Of a DNA stretch of 64,000 nucleotides, positions 33,001-45,752 are shown in pieces; the first letter of the stretch is position 1, and each line of letters starts with the position of its first letter. The notes under the pieces are model-generated. The model made no database searches. It was not told the origin of the DNA and saw nothing but the letters and a program-made list of their open reading frames with translations. The stretch spans positions 168,456 to 232,455 of the forward strand of contig NMRA01000639.1 of NCBI GenBank assembly GCA_002633005.1. The letters run 5' to 3'. The translations under genes were made by a program, and so were the position numbers. The stretch comes from Phoronis australis (lineage: Eukaryota > Phoronida > Phoronidae).

Positions 33001-36000
33001 TAATGCTAGTTACTGAGTCCATACACTCAGGAATGGCACCATAGTAAAATTCACTTGATGAGAAATTTATTTACAGTGCGAAAGTATTTCTGGAAAGCAT
33101 TGTTACTTAGTTCTTCATCTAATTACTTTTAGGCTTTATTTGCCTGTCTAAAAAACTCAGTAATTGAAGATCTGGAATTGTATTTGGGAGATCCTGGGTT
33201 GGGACAGATGTGTTTTTCACAATTACAAGAAGAGCCTATACAATTAGGTATATCAGGACACATTATTGGAAAAATTGCCTATGTTCAGGAAAGTGTTTTT
33301 CCTTACTTGAATATGGTGTCAAACACTTTAAAAAGTGTTTGACACCATATTTATGTAAGGAAATTTTAGATCCGATTTCAGTGTATCCAACTTTTAACTC
33401 AGTAGCCTGAGAAAACTTCTTCAGAGGGTTGCACAACTTTATCAAGCCAATGGTCTTTTTTGGGTAACTATGCAAACGTCTCCTTTCCAATAACAGCCCA
33501 AGAGGACCGTACACCAGAATTCATCCATGGCCCATTGATAACATATGAATATTACATTAGTTAATATCACACATTTCTCGACACAAAAAAGAAATGTATC
33601 TCAATATCAACAATGGCACACAAATGGTCAAGACCTACCAAAGATGGAATTTTCTTCAGAACAGCCTCCCCCTGCCAGCTCCATGGAGTTCTGTTTCTCG
33701 GCCCTTTTTTCTTCGCTACAGGATTGGCTTCTTTAGTTGTCTCATTCTCTAACCCTGTATCCTTCTTCTTGCTCCTCTCCTTTGACTTTAACACCTTCTG
33801 GTCTAAGCTCTTATCACCTTTCAATGTTGCACTCTTCTTTATAGACTTTTGGGAGGCTTTCGATTCAACGGACTCGCGTTCCTTGGATTGTTTACTGCAA
33901 TGCTTTTTCACGTTCTTTGGCTCAATGGCAGTGTGGGATATTAGGTGTTTCTGTTCTGCACAATGGGCCGGTGGGAAAGGTCTAATGGCCACAGGGTGTT
34001 GGATTAGGCAAGCGTCGCGGCTAGCCTGAAGCATAGACCCCGCCTGATCAGGAAGAGCCTGAATCAGAGGTCCTGCTGGCTGGAAAAAACCTGAAATGAT
34101 CACGTCACATTAACATGCAGCATTAGTGTGAACTGAACAGTGGACATTTCGACAAAGCTAAGTTGCAAATCATTTGCAATTTGACGCGATTTTAGAGATA
34201 CATCTCCAGGCTGTTTTATTGAATACAGGTATGTCCTTGTTACATATCAATACATCAAGAGTAGAAACAGAACATCAGCATGGCGGCATTTGTGTGATAA
34301 GGGACCAAGGTCCCAGTTGGGCAGATAATTATAAATAACATGGACATGCAATGACCATTGATATCCTTAATCCAATAGATATAGTGCACTACAGTCATAC
34401 CAGAGCTTAGAAATAACCTACATTAAAAGTGTAGGAAGGTTTTCCTTTTTGTGGAGCAAAGAAAAAGCGAGTGCACCCTGATTACCACCTGTTTGTGCCC
34501 AGGATGGAAATAGTTTCACCTCCCTCTACAGTCAGCACCTGTTTCACCTGCCTCTGCAGTCAGCACCTATTTTGCTCAACTATGGTTGCCACTACCTTTC
34601 ATCGCCTCTTAAGCATCATCTAATACACCTTTAAGCCATTCAAGAAGCATTTCTCTTAAACAGTCTGTTCAGTGAGTGGGACGTGCTGTCCCCCCCTGGA
34701 CGCCCACTTCTAATGCCTCCGAAAGTACTGCAGTGAGTAATTTCACAATATCATAAAGAGGCAGACATAACTTCGTCGCAACAATACAATCACTACTTCA
34801 CATACCTTGTTGGTAGACTGACGGATAACCTGGCACGGAGAATGCACTTCTGTAGCCTGGCATCATCGGCAGGTTGGTTATACTGCCAATTCCACTGACA
34901 GTGTATGACTGGAACTGCGAGCTGGGCACAATAGGGGGCACTGGTGTACACTGGTAGCTAGCCATGGTGATAGCAGGTTGTGGATGCATCGGTGGTGGCA
35001 TTTGGGGTGTCGGTGGCAGTAGATCAGTCTTGACAGGACTAGGCCCCAGACTAGACGATTGCTGCAATAGGCTGAGGTTGGTCCAATGAATGGTGTTCTC
35101 CGATTGCATCATTGGTCGGTTATCACATAACATCATCATGTGTCCCGTGGCCATTTTAGGCTCAGGGAGAGGTTTCAATGTGGTCATGGTGTTTACTGAC
35201 ATTTTAGACATATTCTTTTCACTGAAGTCCCTCTTGAGAGCCTCGAACGCATCGTCTTCGGACATGTCCATCTTACATTCTGACTTATTGGTTAAAGTGG
35301 GATCCACTTCACTCTCAAGCTTATTTATCTCACCGTCATGGGAAACAACGTCAACAACAATAACATTATCAACACTTTCCAACGAGCCTTCTTTCCTCCT
35401 GACTTTGATTTGAGTCTCCGTGCCATGAACCACATTCGTCGTTTTACCAATCTTTTTACCTTTTTTGTGAGCCGGAGATTGATAAGAGGCTTCTAAGATG
35501 GCTTTAGCATTCAGACTAGCCATGCGACTGGAATGTCTCCAATTTTCATAGTCACCTTCAGAAATCACCTGTTTTGATTTTCTGGCAGTTTTGGTTTTGC
35601 CTTTGGCAACAGTGCACTTTTTAACGATGCAGCTTTTATTGCACAATTCTTTCTTTGCAGTTTTCTTCTCCTTCCTCAAGTGGTTGTTAGCAATTTCTTT
35701 TGTTCCAGACTTTCTGGTCTTGGACGATTTTGCCACCGTTGTTTTTGCGTCACTGGCAGCCAATTTAGAGTTCACGATCTTCCTGGGGTTTGCTTTATTC
35801 AGACTTTTAATCTTATTGCGTACCAAGCATGCCAGCGGTACGTCGTCTTCCTCGTTGGCAATGGGCGACAGCATTGATTGCTGCTTCAATTGGTCACGCT
35901 TAGTTGATTGCAAGTCATAGAGGACATTTACTTTTGCTTGAGCATTTAAACTGGCTTCTCTACGCAGAAAAGTAGGCCTGACATCATTGACCAACTTCTT

Positions 36001-36360
36001 TACGGTCTTGCTTTTGGTAATATGTTTTTGATGTCGACTAGTCGACTTAGTCGTAGATTGTACAGCCACTGGAGTTAACTTTCCCTTCTTATCTTTGGGC
36101 AGACCTTTTTCTTTACCTCCTCCCAATGACGAACACTCGCTTCTCGCCCTGGCAGTCTTACACGGAGAAACTTTGGTGCGTTTGTCGGGCCTTTGATTGT
36201 CATCACAACTAGTTTCTCGGAATTTTCTTTTGTCCGCTTTCTTGGTGATATTGGTTTCTTTTGTTAAAATTGTGCCGGGCCAGATGGACTCATTATAGGT
36301 CACAATTTTCTCAGCTGCTCGACGACTCCCAATATGATGGCGGGACTTGTAGCGATTCAT
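30050..36360 (-). CDS. BAHD1: BAHD1, BAH-domain heterochromatin protein, five coding exons
   Basis: Exons on the minus strand: 34806-36360, 33639-34090, 31980-32142, 31009-31177 and 30050-30236; phases agree and total 841 residues. The N-terminal part is basic and low in complexity, with two BAHD1-type motifs (REASLNAQAKVNVLY about 135-148, RMASLNAKAILEA about 279-291), then a Pro/Met-rich segment. The C-terminal BAH domain starts near 670: SVRDCVLICSGPRKSDVPYV, AKVAALWENPQ, MMSVLWYYRPEHTDAGR, LFTSKHWDETSVACIEDKAY, VLTPCEF, ending in VFLCRSVYDFRQKRILKNPS. These match vertebrate BAHD1 closely (MMSLLWYYRPEH, RILKNPQ end). BAHD1 is known as a nuclear silencing factor that recruits heterochromatin proteins and whose BAH domain reads H3K27me3. 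ATG at 36360 follows an acceptor (AG at 36400-36401). Two upstream ATGs lie in the 39-base leader, one overlapping the start out of frame. Confidence 0.93.
33298..33363. repeat. Near-perfect inverted repeat in a BAHD1 intron
   Basis: Arms 33298-33329 and 33332-33363 are complementary over 32 bp with one G-T and one mismatch, with a 2-base centre (AA). The core arm reads ATATGGTGTCAAACACTTT. Such a compact palindrome can form a cruciform or an RNA hairpin. Confidence 0.9.
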
Positions 36361-36399
36361 TTCCAAACTTTAAACAGTCAATGACATAGTTCATTGAAC

Positions 36400-37724
36400 C
36401 TGGAAAGAAAGAGGTGGTTCTTTGAGAACATCGTAAGAGGTAAATTCAATACGCTTTAAGGCAACACTAAAAAAACTAAATATCCAATACCTAAGACTTG
36501 AGTTCAGTTTGATATCCGAACCAGGTAATTTCTATCAGTGACAGAGATTTGATACTTTTCCCAAGTCCACAAATCAATTTTATGTACAAAAATTTTCCAC
36601 TTATTTTGCCCAAAATAAACCAAATATGTTTTCCAGATAATTGCAATATGCCAAATGAATTACATATACAGACTTCGTAGTTGACGACGGCTGAGTGAAA
36701 ATAACTTAAGTAAATAAGCATCGCCAACTGCTCGTGTGCTAATTTAACAAAATGCGGCCAACAGGTAACTAATGGACTCCAATGAACAGTAATGGCTTAA
36801 TTCTGTTCTAACATAGGAGTTGCTTTACCTAAACATTGGTGAAGACTATATGACTGAGTTACACAGCACTCATCCAATTCACCTCTTTAACATGTTACCA
36901 GCACAAGAACTGTACCCCGTATAAATCAATTAAACAAGTGGTGAATATGCAATGCTCAGAACTTATTAAGTAGGTTTCACAGGTGTGTATTACTAAAATC
37001 AATGACGGGGATTTGTATTGAAATTTTCCGAAGGGCAAAATTCTTGGTGTGCAAACTTAGACGAGTGTACTAAATAAGTGAAAGATTACTGTAATCTGAG
37101 TTAGAGGCCGTACAAATGAAGGCCAAATGTCTAGTAGCTGTTCCAATCCAATGGAATAGTATAACAAGAAGAATGAAATACAAAAATTGCAAAGCCACAC
37201 AGGAGTGTGGAAGTCTACATCCCTAACCATTCAAAAGGGAATGTTTATTTGGCAAATTTTACTCACTATGAAAGGTATTTTGAACCGTTTTAATAACTTT
37301 ATATAAAGGGAAATTAATGAAAGAAACCAATAAAAAGTAGCAATTCTCAAAGGTTGACACTGGGAGCAAGATGCACAACGCATGCCCTGTGTGTCTGGTC
37401 GGCTCAGGCTGTTGAATTACCGTAAGTCTCAACTTAATTCATACAAAATAAATTAAACAAACTTTCCTGATAGTCATATTGTAACAAATAAAGTGAATAT
37501 AAAGACTTCGTAGTTAACCAAGCATCACCAACAGCCCGTGTGTGCGAATGTAATGAAATGTGTTGTATGGTACAATTAACAGCAATTAAGTTACTTTACG
37601 CCATTCCAATATCTAAATATTTCAATATCTAAATATTTTATCTCTCTTTTGAGCATATGACTCTAAGCCAAGTCACACCACACTCATCTAGGTCACACGT
37701 TTTACCACACTGAACAACAGCATG
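36400..37724. other. BAHD1 5' UTR intron, left part
   Basis: AT-rich, with no coding sequence recognised. It begins with the polypyrimidine tract of the BAHD1 acceptor. Confidence 0.4.
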
Positions 37725-37887
37725 TACCGTAATCGTTCGGGTTAACGCCCTGGGCGGTTAAATTGGCGAACCCAAAAAATCGGGGGAGGGCGGTTAACCG
37801 AGCAGTGGGCGGTTAAATCGAAAATCCACCTAAAGTAGGGGATGGGCGGTTAACCGAACATGGGCGTTAACCCGAACAATTACGGTA
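37725..37887. mobile_element. Non-autonomous inverted-repeat element (MITE) with TA ends
   Basis: A 163-bp element with 26-bp terminal inverted repeats that match at 25 positions (left TACCGTAATCGTTCGGGTTA, right ending in AATTACGGTA). TA at both ends fits the TA target of Tc1/mariner-type transposases. The inside holds four copies of GGGCGGTTAA-like words. It has no coding capacity. Confidence 0.85.
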
Positions 37888-40800
37888 ATATCTGGTGTGA
37901 ATGGATGAGTTAGGTGGTGAAATGTAGTGTTCACATCAAAGTAGTGTATTTCTTAATTGATTTTATTGAGCACACAATAGGCAACCAATTCTCAACAAAA
38001 GTAAAGATTAGGGACATCTTAGTGTATTACAAGCATGATTTGCAGCTGTGGATGTAACAAAACATTTGCTCAAGTTCCTGTTATATGCAAAAAGGTGACT
38101 GAAAATGGGAAAAGAACCATTTTCATTGGTAATTATTTATGAGTGATAGAAGAGGAGACTTGCCATATCTCAGTTTAAGAAATGTGTATTACAAGGATTA
38201 AGAGCGTGACATTTTTTGAAGTGCAAAACTGACTGCGTGCGAATTAGGTGAGGTAAAAAATTCCCAAAAAGTAGCCTCATACAAAATAAAAGAGGGACAA
38301 AACATTACAATATTGTACAACTAATTTTGGATGAATGAAATGAGGTGAATGTTTGAAATGAGTGGAAAAGGCATCATTGCTCAAGCCATATGGCAAATTG
38401 GTAAGAACCATGGCTGGGTGTCCTGAAAATCGGGGGAATCTTGGCTTTTGGGCACCATTATCACTATAGAAGAGCGAGAGAACACACCTTATTTGGAAAG
38501 GGTGACACATCTGGAACGTGTACACTCTGTGTTTGGAGAGTTGGTACTTCCTTTTTATGAAAAAGGTTCAAAATGCCATTCACCAGTTACAGACATAAAC
38601 AAAATACGTCTTCAGAAAAGGTTAAAACGTTCTCCTTTATGTGTTAGAACACTTTACTTTAAATGTTCTGTTAATTCTGGTTATACAATGATTTATTGTG
38701 GGCAGTTTCAAACCATAGGTCATTTTCTAGCTCAGATTAACTGTATTTTTCCAGCTCTTAGATTCAAACATCTACACTTGAGGTCTGCGCCAGAGAGAGC
38801 CTTGTTGAGGAACACACTTTACAACAGTGACGTGGTAGTTGACCACATTGACTTGGTCAACGACCACGTTGCCTCAGTGCCTAACAACTTCAACACACTG
38901 CATGATCGAGCTGACTTCTTCACCCTACCTACCATATGCGTACAACTGTCATATGCTGCTACAGTTGTATAGTTAGTAGCTCACGACAAAATGTGCATGA
39001 AATGGCGAGACAACTTAGGATGGTTGAGAAAAATAATCCACACTAAATCTTTCATTGCACTTACGGAATTCGAATAGTCCGCCTACTTATAGAGTCTTTT
39101 CGAGTGTACTATGGAAACTTTCGTACTGTCCCAAATTTGAACGGATTAAAGGAACTTTTGCAATACAGTTTTAGAACAGTAGACTTAACATTCTTTCTCA
39201 ACCACAGTAGTTTTAGACCCAATGCAAAAGGTGATTTTTAGTGGACCAAAGTAAGTCAGATTACATAAGCGCAATACAAGGATTTGGTCTGGACTATTTT
39301 CTCGACCATCTTAAATTGTCCAACCATTTCCCGCGTACATGCAGTTCTTCCCGTCACTTGGTGAACTCTCAACGATGTTGCTAACTGCATAAAACTTTAA
39401 GTGTATCGCAAAGCAAATCTAACAAGGATAGAAGGAGTAGTAATGATAACGCTTTTAAATGAAATCGTAGTCGGTGGTGTTGGAAAGGTGACATTTTGTG
39501 ACAGTAGGTTATCACGCTGATTTGAAATATATCCTAAAGGTGAACTCCTCCACAGCTTCTAACACAGAAGCAGCTTAAACCACCTGTCATACTGGGTCTA
39601 AAGTTCTTGTGGTTGAGGAAGAACATTAAATCTATAGAGCCAAAAGTCCTTATCACCTTGTGAACTGACTAAGTCAACACTGTAGAGCACAATGTTGCTG
39701 TAGTAAATTCCACCCTTCACTGCCACCTCTGTGGTGAGTGATGTATACTGTACTGTATATTATCAATAACAGCCACATCTGGGCCTATTGTTAGATCTAT
39801 ACCCATAATGATGTCTAATCTGATAAGAACTGATCCACCTGTGCTTTGGCAGCCAGGTCAACAGCACAGAAACAGCAAGTTTTTATATTACAGCAAAAAA
39901 TTTTCAGATTCGGACACAATATGGAGGAGAGGTGAAGTTTCATTTTGTCAAATTTCTCTCAACAAAAATGACTTCTCTGGAAAATTTACTTTGCTTTTAG
40001 CATGGTTTGTATGATGTAGCTGCTACCAGTTAACAAAAGGTAAAATGTTGAGGACTTGCAACAATGTGGTAAGCCTGTGAAAAATAGAAGTATGGCAATT
40101 TCCACAATTCTTATCATCCCAAATTCAATAATTTTTGCGATAGACAAATAAGTCACTTTTAATTCCTGTTATTCAGTGGAGAAAACTGGTTTTGAAAATG
40201 AGGGACCCCTGAAAGTGACTTCTACTCAAAGAATATGAATTCCTCACTAAACAATGAATACTTCAATTCTTGAATATTACAAACCTTTGACAAGAAGCCA
40301 ATTTATGAAAGTAATTCCCACTAACAAGGAACCAGTCAAAAGTAGTCATGCTGTAACCTGTAACAGGGAACAATAGGCTGGCCTGGCTGTTGAACAAAAC
40401 CTCCAGATGTTATGACAGATTAGGGACATTTTCTGGTCTGGGGTACAAGCCACTGAAGAATAAAATTACATAGTAATGTGCCTGACACAAAACTTAGTTG
40501 CACATTTGGTCGATCTTAACTCAGGCCTGGAGTTGTAATATCTGGTATTACTTGAATGATTGATCAACGTCCATGAATTCTTAACAGCTAGAACTGATTA
40601 CAATACAATCACCTTTGAGAAAGACCAAATCCGATACTAATACACCGTACATATCTCTACTATCACAAGCCGGACTGATTCGAGCTTTGCAGTCCAAACT
40701 TGCCAGGATTTCTATTAATATGTCACCAACTAAGGACACATTATGGATGACAATGACCAATAAATGTTAAAACAATTTTTAAGATCTCTGCCTTAGCTAC

Positions 40801-40903
40801 CATCAGGCAATGGTTCCAGACTTCCAGCAACTAAGGACTAATTCATAATCTGAAAAATGAAAAAAATTACCAACTGCTTTTGTCCAAAATTTGTTAGATT
40901 TTG
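37888..40903. other. Non-coding region with one unexplained open frame
   Basis: Holds a 174-codon open frame (38448-38972, plus strand) without an early ATG or recognisable motif, and one copy (about 39905-40140) of a dispersed repeat also found near 43165-43395. No gene is recognised. Confidence 0.35.
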
Positions 40904-40987
40904 TATAAATAGGTAAATAAAACAACAAGAATGGATCAACTCAAATTTCAGTTGATCCATTCTTGTTGTTTTATTTACCTATTTATA
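40904..40987. repeat. Perfect inverted repeat, 38-bp arms
   Basis: Arms 40904-40941 and 40950-40987 are perfectly complementary, separated by 8 bases (CAAATTTC). The inner arm reads AACAAGAATGGATCAACT and its complement. No target duplication or transposon-like ends were seen. Confidence 0.95.
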
Positions 40988-42280
40988 TTCTAAATTTCGT
41001 GAAACAACAGTATCCTTGGGAGGATCTGGATCGCCTTATTTAGTTTCAGATTTATTTTCTACATTAGATTTTGTAGTAATACATCAAATATCGTACTAAT
41101 TCTGGTTAAAACCCCCTGGGTGCTTAAATAGGAAAGCTTGGAAATCGCGGGGGCGAGGCGCCTTACACAGAAATTGGAAATTTTAAGAAATTGGGTATGG
41201 GCACTCACCCATCCATGAACGATTAACTTGAGTTCGATAGTAGCCCCAGCCATCTATGACCTTCAAAACCGAAAATTCACCAGACCTGTGTTCAGAGAAT
41301 TTGCAGCAAGACTAGTTGCCCACACAGAAGTTGATTCAGCACTCTTTTACCGACACATGTATTCGAGTGTATTTGAGTAGCTAAGCATGCAATTTTGAAA
41401 TAAGAGAAAACACATATTGAAACGATACCACCAGAATTCTAGGACTAACCCACCAAATTGCTGTCATGAAAGTATGCTAATCTAAGTGCAGACTTCCTCA
41501 TTTTGTTTGCAGTTCTAATTTTGCTAAGACAAAAAAATTTCCTACCGAGAAAACTTCTGTGAAGCCTTGTATGCCTTGTTTGAATGACAAATAGATGCCT
41601 ATCACTTCGATAAAGAAGCTTCTTAAAATTGTGAAAAAGAATGGTTCTTTAGAAAAATAAATTTATTGTAGAATAAGTGAAAGACTGTGACTGTCAATAT
41701 TCTTGGTAAGTTTCAATTTCAACATTGTGTCTATTTTAATGCACTGCAGTAGACACTAACAGAATATGGTGTTCCTGGCAGGCACCATACCATCCAGCTC
41801 TAACTACACTCAACTCAAAAGTAATCCAAGTTTCCACATTTCCAAGCAAGTCATGCCGTTCTGAAAATCAATTTCGTGAGATAAATTACGGGCGGGTGCT
41901 AGTCTGAGTAGTGGGAGGTTGCTTAAAAATTCTCAAAAGCAGAGTTTGGCACTTAGCCAAGCAGTCGACCCTTAATCTGAAAATTATCAAAAGTGGAGGT
42001 TAGACACTTATGTGAGAATGGGTATCAAATCGAGTGTTTATATGGTATTACTTGGTCAACAAATACAAGCTCAGAATGTGTTCTTGTATTTACTGGCATG
42101 CATGTGGGCTTATTTACAGGTACAGGACCCTCGTTCATCCAATGGGAAATATGCCTGTGCCTTCTGAGAGGGGAAATCTCGGGGCGAAGGGAAAATTTCT
42201 ATCTCCCAATCACCATCGAGGACACCCCGCACTCTGACGCAAGCCCTCATAGGCTCTGCCTCAAGTAGCCAAATATAGCA

Positions 42281-42491
42281 GTGTTCTCCACACTCAAAAA
42301 TTCAAACAGGTCGCATTTATAACCACTTTGAAAATTTAGACACAGTGTGCAGTATGTGCATATCATAAAAAACGAAAAATGATACTTTTTGTTCAAAATA
42401 AAAAATCGATTGTGTCATGTGCTCTCTAAACAGGTCGGAGGCAAAATCAAACAGGTCGCGGCGACCTGTTAAAACAGGTCATGGAGAACAC
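42281..42491. mobile_element. Short inverted-repeat element (MITE-like)
   Basis: A 211-bp segment that starts with GTGTTCTCCA and ends with its exact complement TGGAGAACAC. Secondary repeats AACAGGTCGC and GCGACCTGTT lie just inside both ends and form an internal palindrome at 42450-42470. Similar GCGACCT/AACAGGT words occur near 7.67 and 8.45-8.49 kb. No target-site duplication is obvious. Confidence 0.6.
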
Positions 42492-43164
42492 CGACTAACA
42501 TTTTGTGTTCTTTCAGATTGTCATCTGTGTTGAGTTACAAGTGATTCTAACCTCGATGGAAATTTTTTGGCATCATGATGGGAATTTCGCATGATGCCCA
42601 AAATATTTTTTAGGATTGAGGTCCCTGAGGCAGTATACAAGTTTTATCTTATAAAGCAAGTCTGAACAACAATTATTTAAAGCACAGTAGACAGACTACA
42701 AATAAAAAAACAGACATCATGAGGAGAACTGGTGACATGTGTTAATGGGATGTACCATTACCTTGAGGCAAAATTGTTTTTCGAGTACTGTACCATACCA
42801 TATGTCTATATAACTGTGAACATTTGTGAAAATCTGTACTGTCTACAAAGAAAACCAAAAAATCTGTCATATCTTCCTGAAAGCTCTCATGAAAATTAGC
42901 CCAACAGGGAATAGCATAAACTGCTTCATTTGTCATAAAAACATCCAAGCTCTAGTGAGATATAAACAGTGCCGTCAATTAATAAGCTTTTAATTCTCTT
43001 TAAATTTAGCTTCTAAATGGTAGAAAATGCTGAAACATCAAGTAAATGTCAGGAGTTGACATTAACAGTATCCTCACAACACGTAATTTTTGTAATTGGG
43101 CAAGTAAATTCGAAAGGCATGTCTGACTAGTTTCTTGATTTGAACAGTAAATGTGGTAAAAATT

Positions 43165-43395
43165 TGGGACACAATATGGCAGACAGATGATATTACATTC
43201 TATCATTTTTTTTCAACGAAAATAACTTTTCTGGAAAATATTTTGATACGCTTTTAGCAATGCTTTGCCATAACCAAACAACTTTTGGTAAAACTTTGAG
43301 CATTTGCAACAATGTGGAAAGCCTCTGAAAAACAGAAGTGGCGATATTTACAATTATTTCTGCTCCAAAATGAAGAATTTTTACCAAATAACCAG
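43165..43395. repeat. Diverged dispersed repeat, shared with 39905-40140
   Basis: Both copies contain in order GGACACAATATGG, a CAACGAAAATAACTT-like word, CTGGAAAAT-TT, TTGCAACAATGTGG and GCCT-TGAAAAA-AGAAGT-GC-AT. They differ at many positions and have indels. Confidence 0.65.
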
Positions 43396-44957
43396 ATCTA
43401 ATAGCATACAACAGTACTTGCAGTTGTCATGGTAATCATTGGTTTGAAGGCTAGTTTTGAACTCAGTAATTTGGGCAACAAGTTCTTTCCTTTGGGCAAA
43501 TGAATTTTTTTGGTGTACTTGCCTGACATGCGACTTAACAAAAAAGTTGTATTAAATTGTCTCTGAAAAATAACATCAGTAAAATACGACTTCAGTGTGA
43601 AAGAAACGCGACTTCTAATTTAGTTTAAATTCTCCATCTGAATATTATATACAACAATTAAACACAAATATTCAAGACAACAGACAAAGATCTCTGAAAC
43701 AAATTTCTTTAATTAGGTACACGGCTCAAGTTAAAAAACCTTTAGTCATTGAGCCAGATCAGAGAAAGAGACCTGACTGGGGAATGGACAACCAAGAGAT
43801 GCGATTTTCATTTGTTTGAGCACTAGTAGTACATGACCAGAAATCAATTTCCCACGAGCTCATAAAATTAAGCACTAAGTTGCAGTATGGCTGAAGCCAT
43901 ACATGAAATTGTATTTACCTATGTATAGCAAAAATAGTAACAGAATTTTTCCCCGACACTTTGAAAAGACGTTTCACAAAAATAGCAAGCAGAAGCACGC
44001 ATGAATACAGTTTGTACCTGTGGAGACCTCTCTTTCTTCAAAAGAAATTCTCATGCACTTTTTCATTGAAAAATACAATGCCCAGATGGGCAAATTGAAA
44101 AATAAGATAGACGAAATGTAACACTAGTGAAAATGTGTTTTGGGATGTTCAAATTCAAATAAATTTGTGGTTCATTTCTTCACATATTTTTGCTATAAGC
44201 TGGTGTACATTCCCTACATTACTGAAAAAGGTATTCAACTAGCGCTTTCTGTCCAAAAAACACAAAATTTTATTTAAGTCACTTACCAAATAAAAAAATG
44301 TTCCTGAAATTGCAGGGGATTTCTTCAGGGCTTTGATACAACTGACATTTTGTTATCATTTAAGATCAAACTCATATAATTTCAGGCCACGACCTCGGTC
44401 TGAAGAAACAACAAACGGACAATCAATTCTTCACTGCCACAGAGAACACTTCTAAAATGACTTCGGCACATGATAAAACCGATATCATAACGGCAAGTGG
44501 CCTAAATCAAAACATGGCTCACTGACAAAAACTATAGGTTTAATGCTGTTTCAAGGTATAGCCTTAACTATGAAGTACGATTACTTATACAAGTACTTCA
44601 TCTTTATGAACATCAGCAATGCAGAAAAGAGCTAAAAATAATGTCCAAGACACTGTGATGCTAAATGTCAACCAGGGTCCTCCCTGAGCAAAAATTCAAA
44701 CACGTTGTAAATTGCAACTGAAGTTTTTGCTACCTAACCTTCTTTTCGATGAATTCACAAAAACTAAAATTCTTATAATTACACATTATTTTCATTTGCT
44801 GAGCATGTCACTGTGATTTTTACTGGAAAACAGGTACCAGTATACAACACTACTTCAATCTCAGAAAGATTTCATACGTCAAACCAGGCAGTGAGGCACT
44901 AGAACTAGATTTTAATCATGGTTCAGAGCTTTACAAACACCGGTCAAGAACTCCAAA

Positions 44958-44999
44958 CATGGTGCAACAACATGGTGCAACAACATGGTGCAACAACAT
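44958..44999. repeat. 13-bp tandem repeat
   Basis: Three perfect CATGGTGCAACAA units followed by a partial CAT. Confidence 0.9.
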
Positions 45000-45616
45000 G
45001 TTGAATTGATGTAAGGAGAATCCTTCCAACACAGAAACATTTCAATTCCTTTTTCTCCATGATAGCAAGTAGCAGCATATATTGAAGAAAACAACAACGG
45101 TTTTAAGACTTGACATGTTTCGGTGTCATTTATTCAACACCATCCTCAGAAGTGATAATGCAGTAGCCACCTAGCTAGGCCCAGCAACAAGTAATGAAGC
45201 ACAGATTCAGTCAGTTACAGGGAGTGACATTCCGAGGTGTTACCGTATATCATATCACTCCATCTGAAAACGTCATGCCACAACCTACAATCTTACCCTT
45301 AGTTAGCCAGTCAACTAGACTACTCAGTACTAAGTATAACTAAGCGTCATATGGATCGGTGTGTGAAAATTCTACATAGACCTTGAAATTTCACACCACC
45401 TGGGTAGTTCTTCTCATCATCTTGTCATGAAACTTACATGACCATGTAGATCTAACAACCAAGTAGAGTGTGTGCAGAGTCTTGCCTGTGTCAACTGTAT
45501 ACTTAGGTGTGAAACAATCGAATAACGTTATTTTCTTCTACCATTCTCCAAACAACAGATAAGCCCCAGTTGTTTACATCACATCACTCCAAAGTAGTGC
45601 ATTTACATGGACGGTG

Positions 45617-45752
45617 CACCATAGGGGGCTGGGAGGGGGTATAGTCCCTACTTTTTTCAGAGCTGCACCGCCCATGGTCTATGGGGGGTTCACCATAGGG
45701 GGGCTGGGGGGTTATAGCCCCCCATTTTTTTCAGCAACGCCGCCCATGATCT
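45617..45752. repeat. Imperfect direct repeat of about 62-64 bp, two copies
   Basis: Copy 1 about 45617-45680 and copy 2 about 45691-45752 both start with CACCATAGGGGG, continue through a G-rich part and TTTTTTTCAG, and end with GCCGCCCATG or GCACCGCCCATG. The G-rich strand has runs of up to six G. Confidence 0.8.

Noticed and set aside
38448-38972. 174-codon plus-strand open frame
   Set aside because: It has no ATG until about codon 81, no recognisable domain and no clear splice sites.
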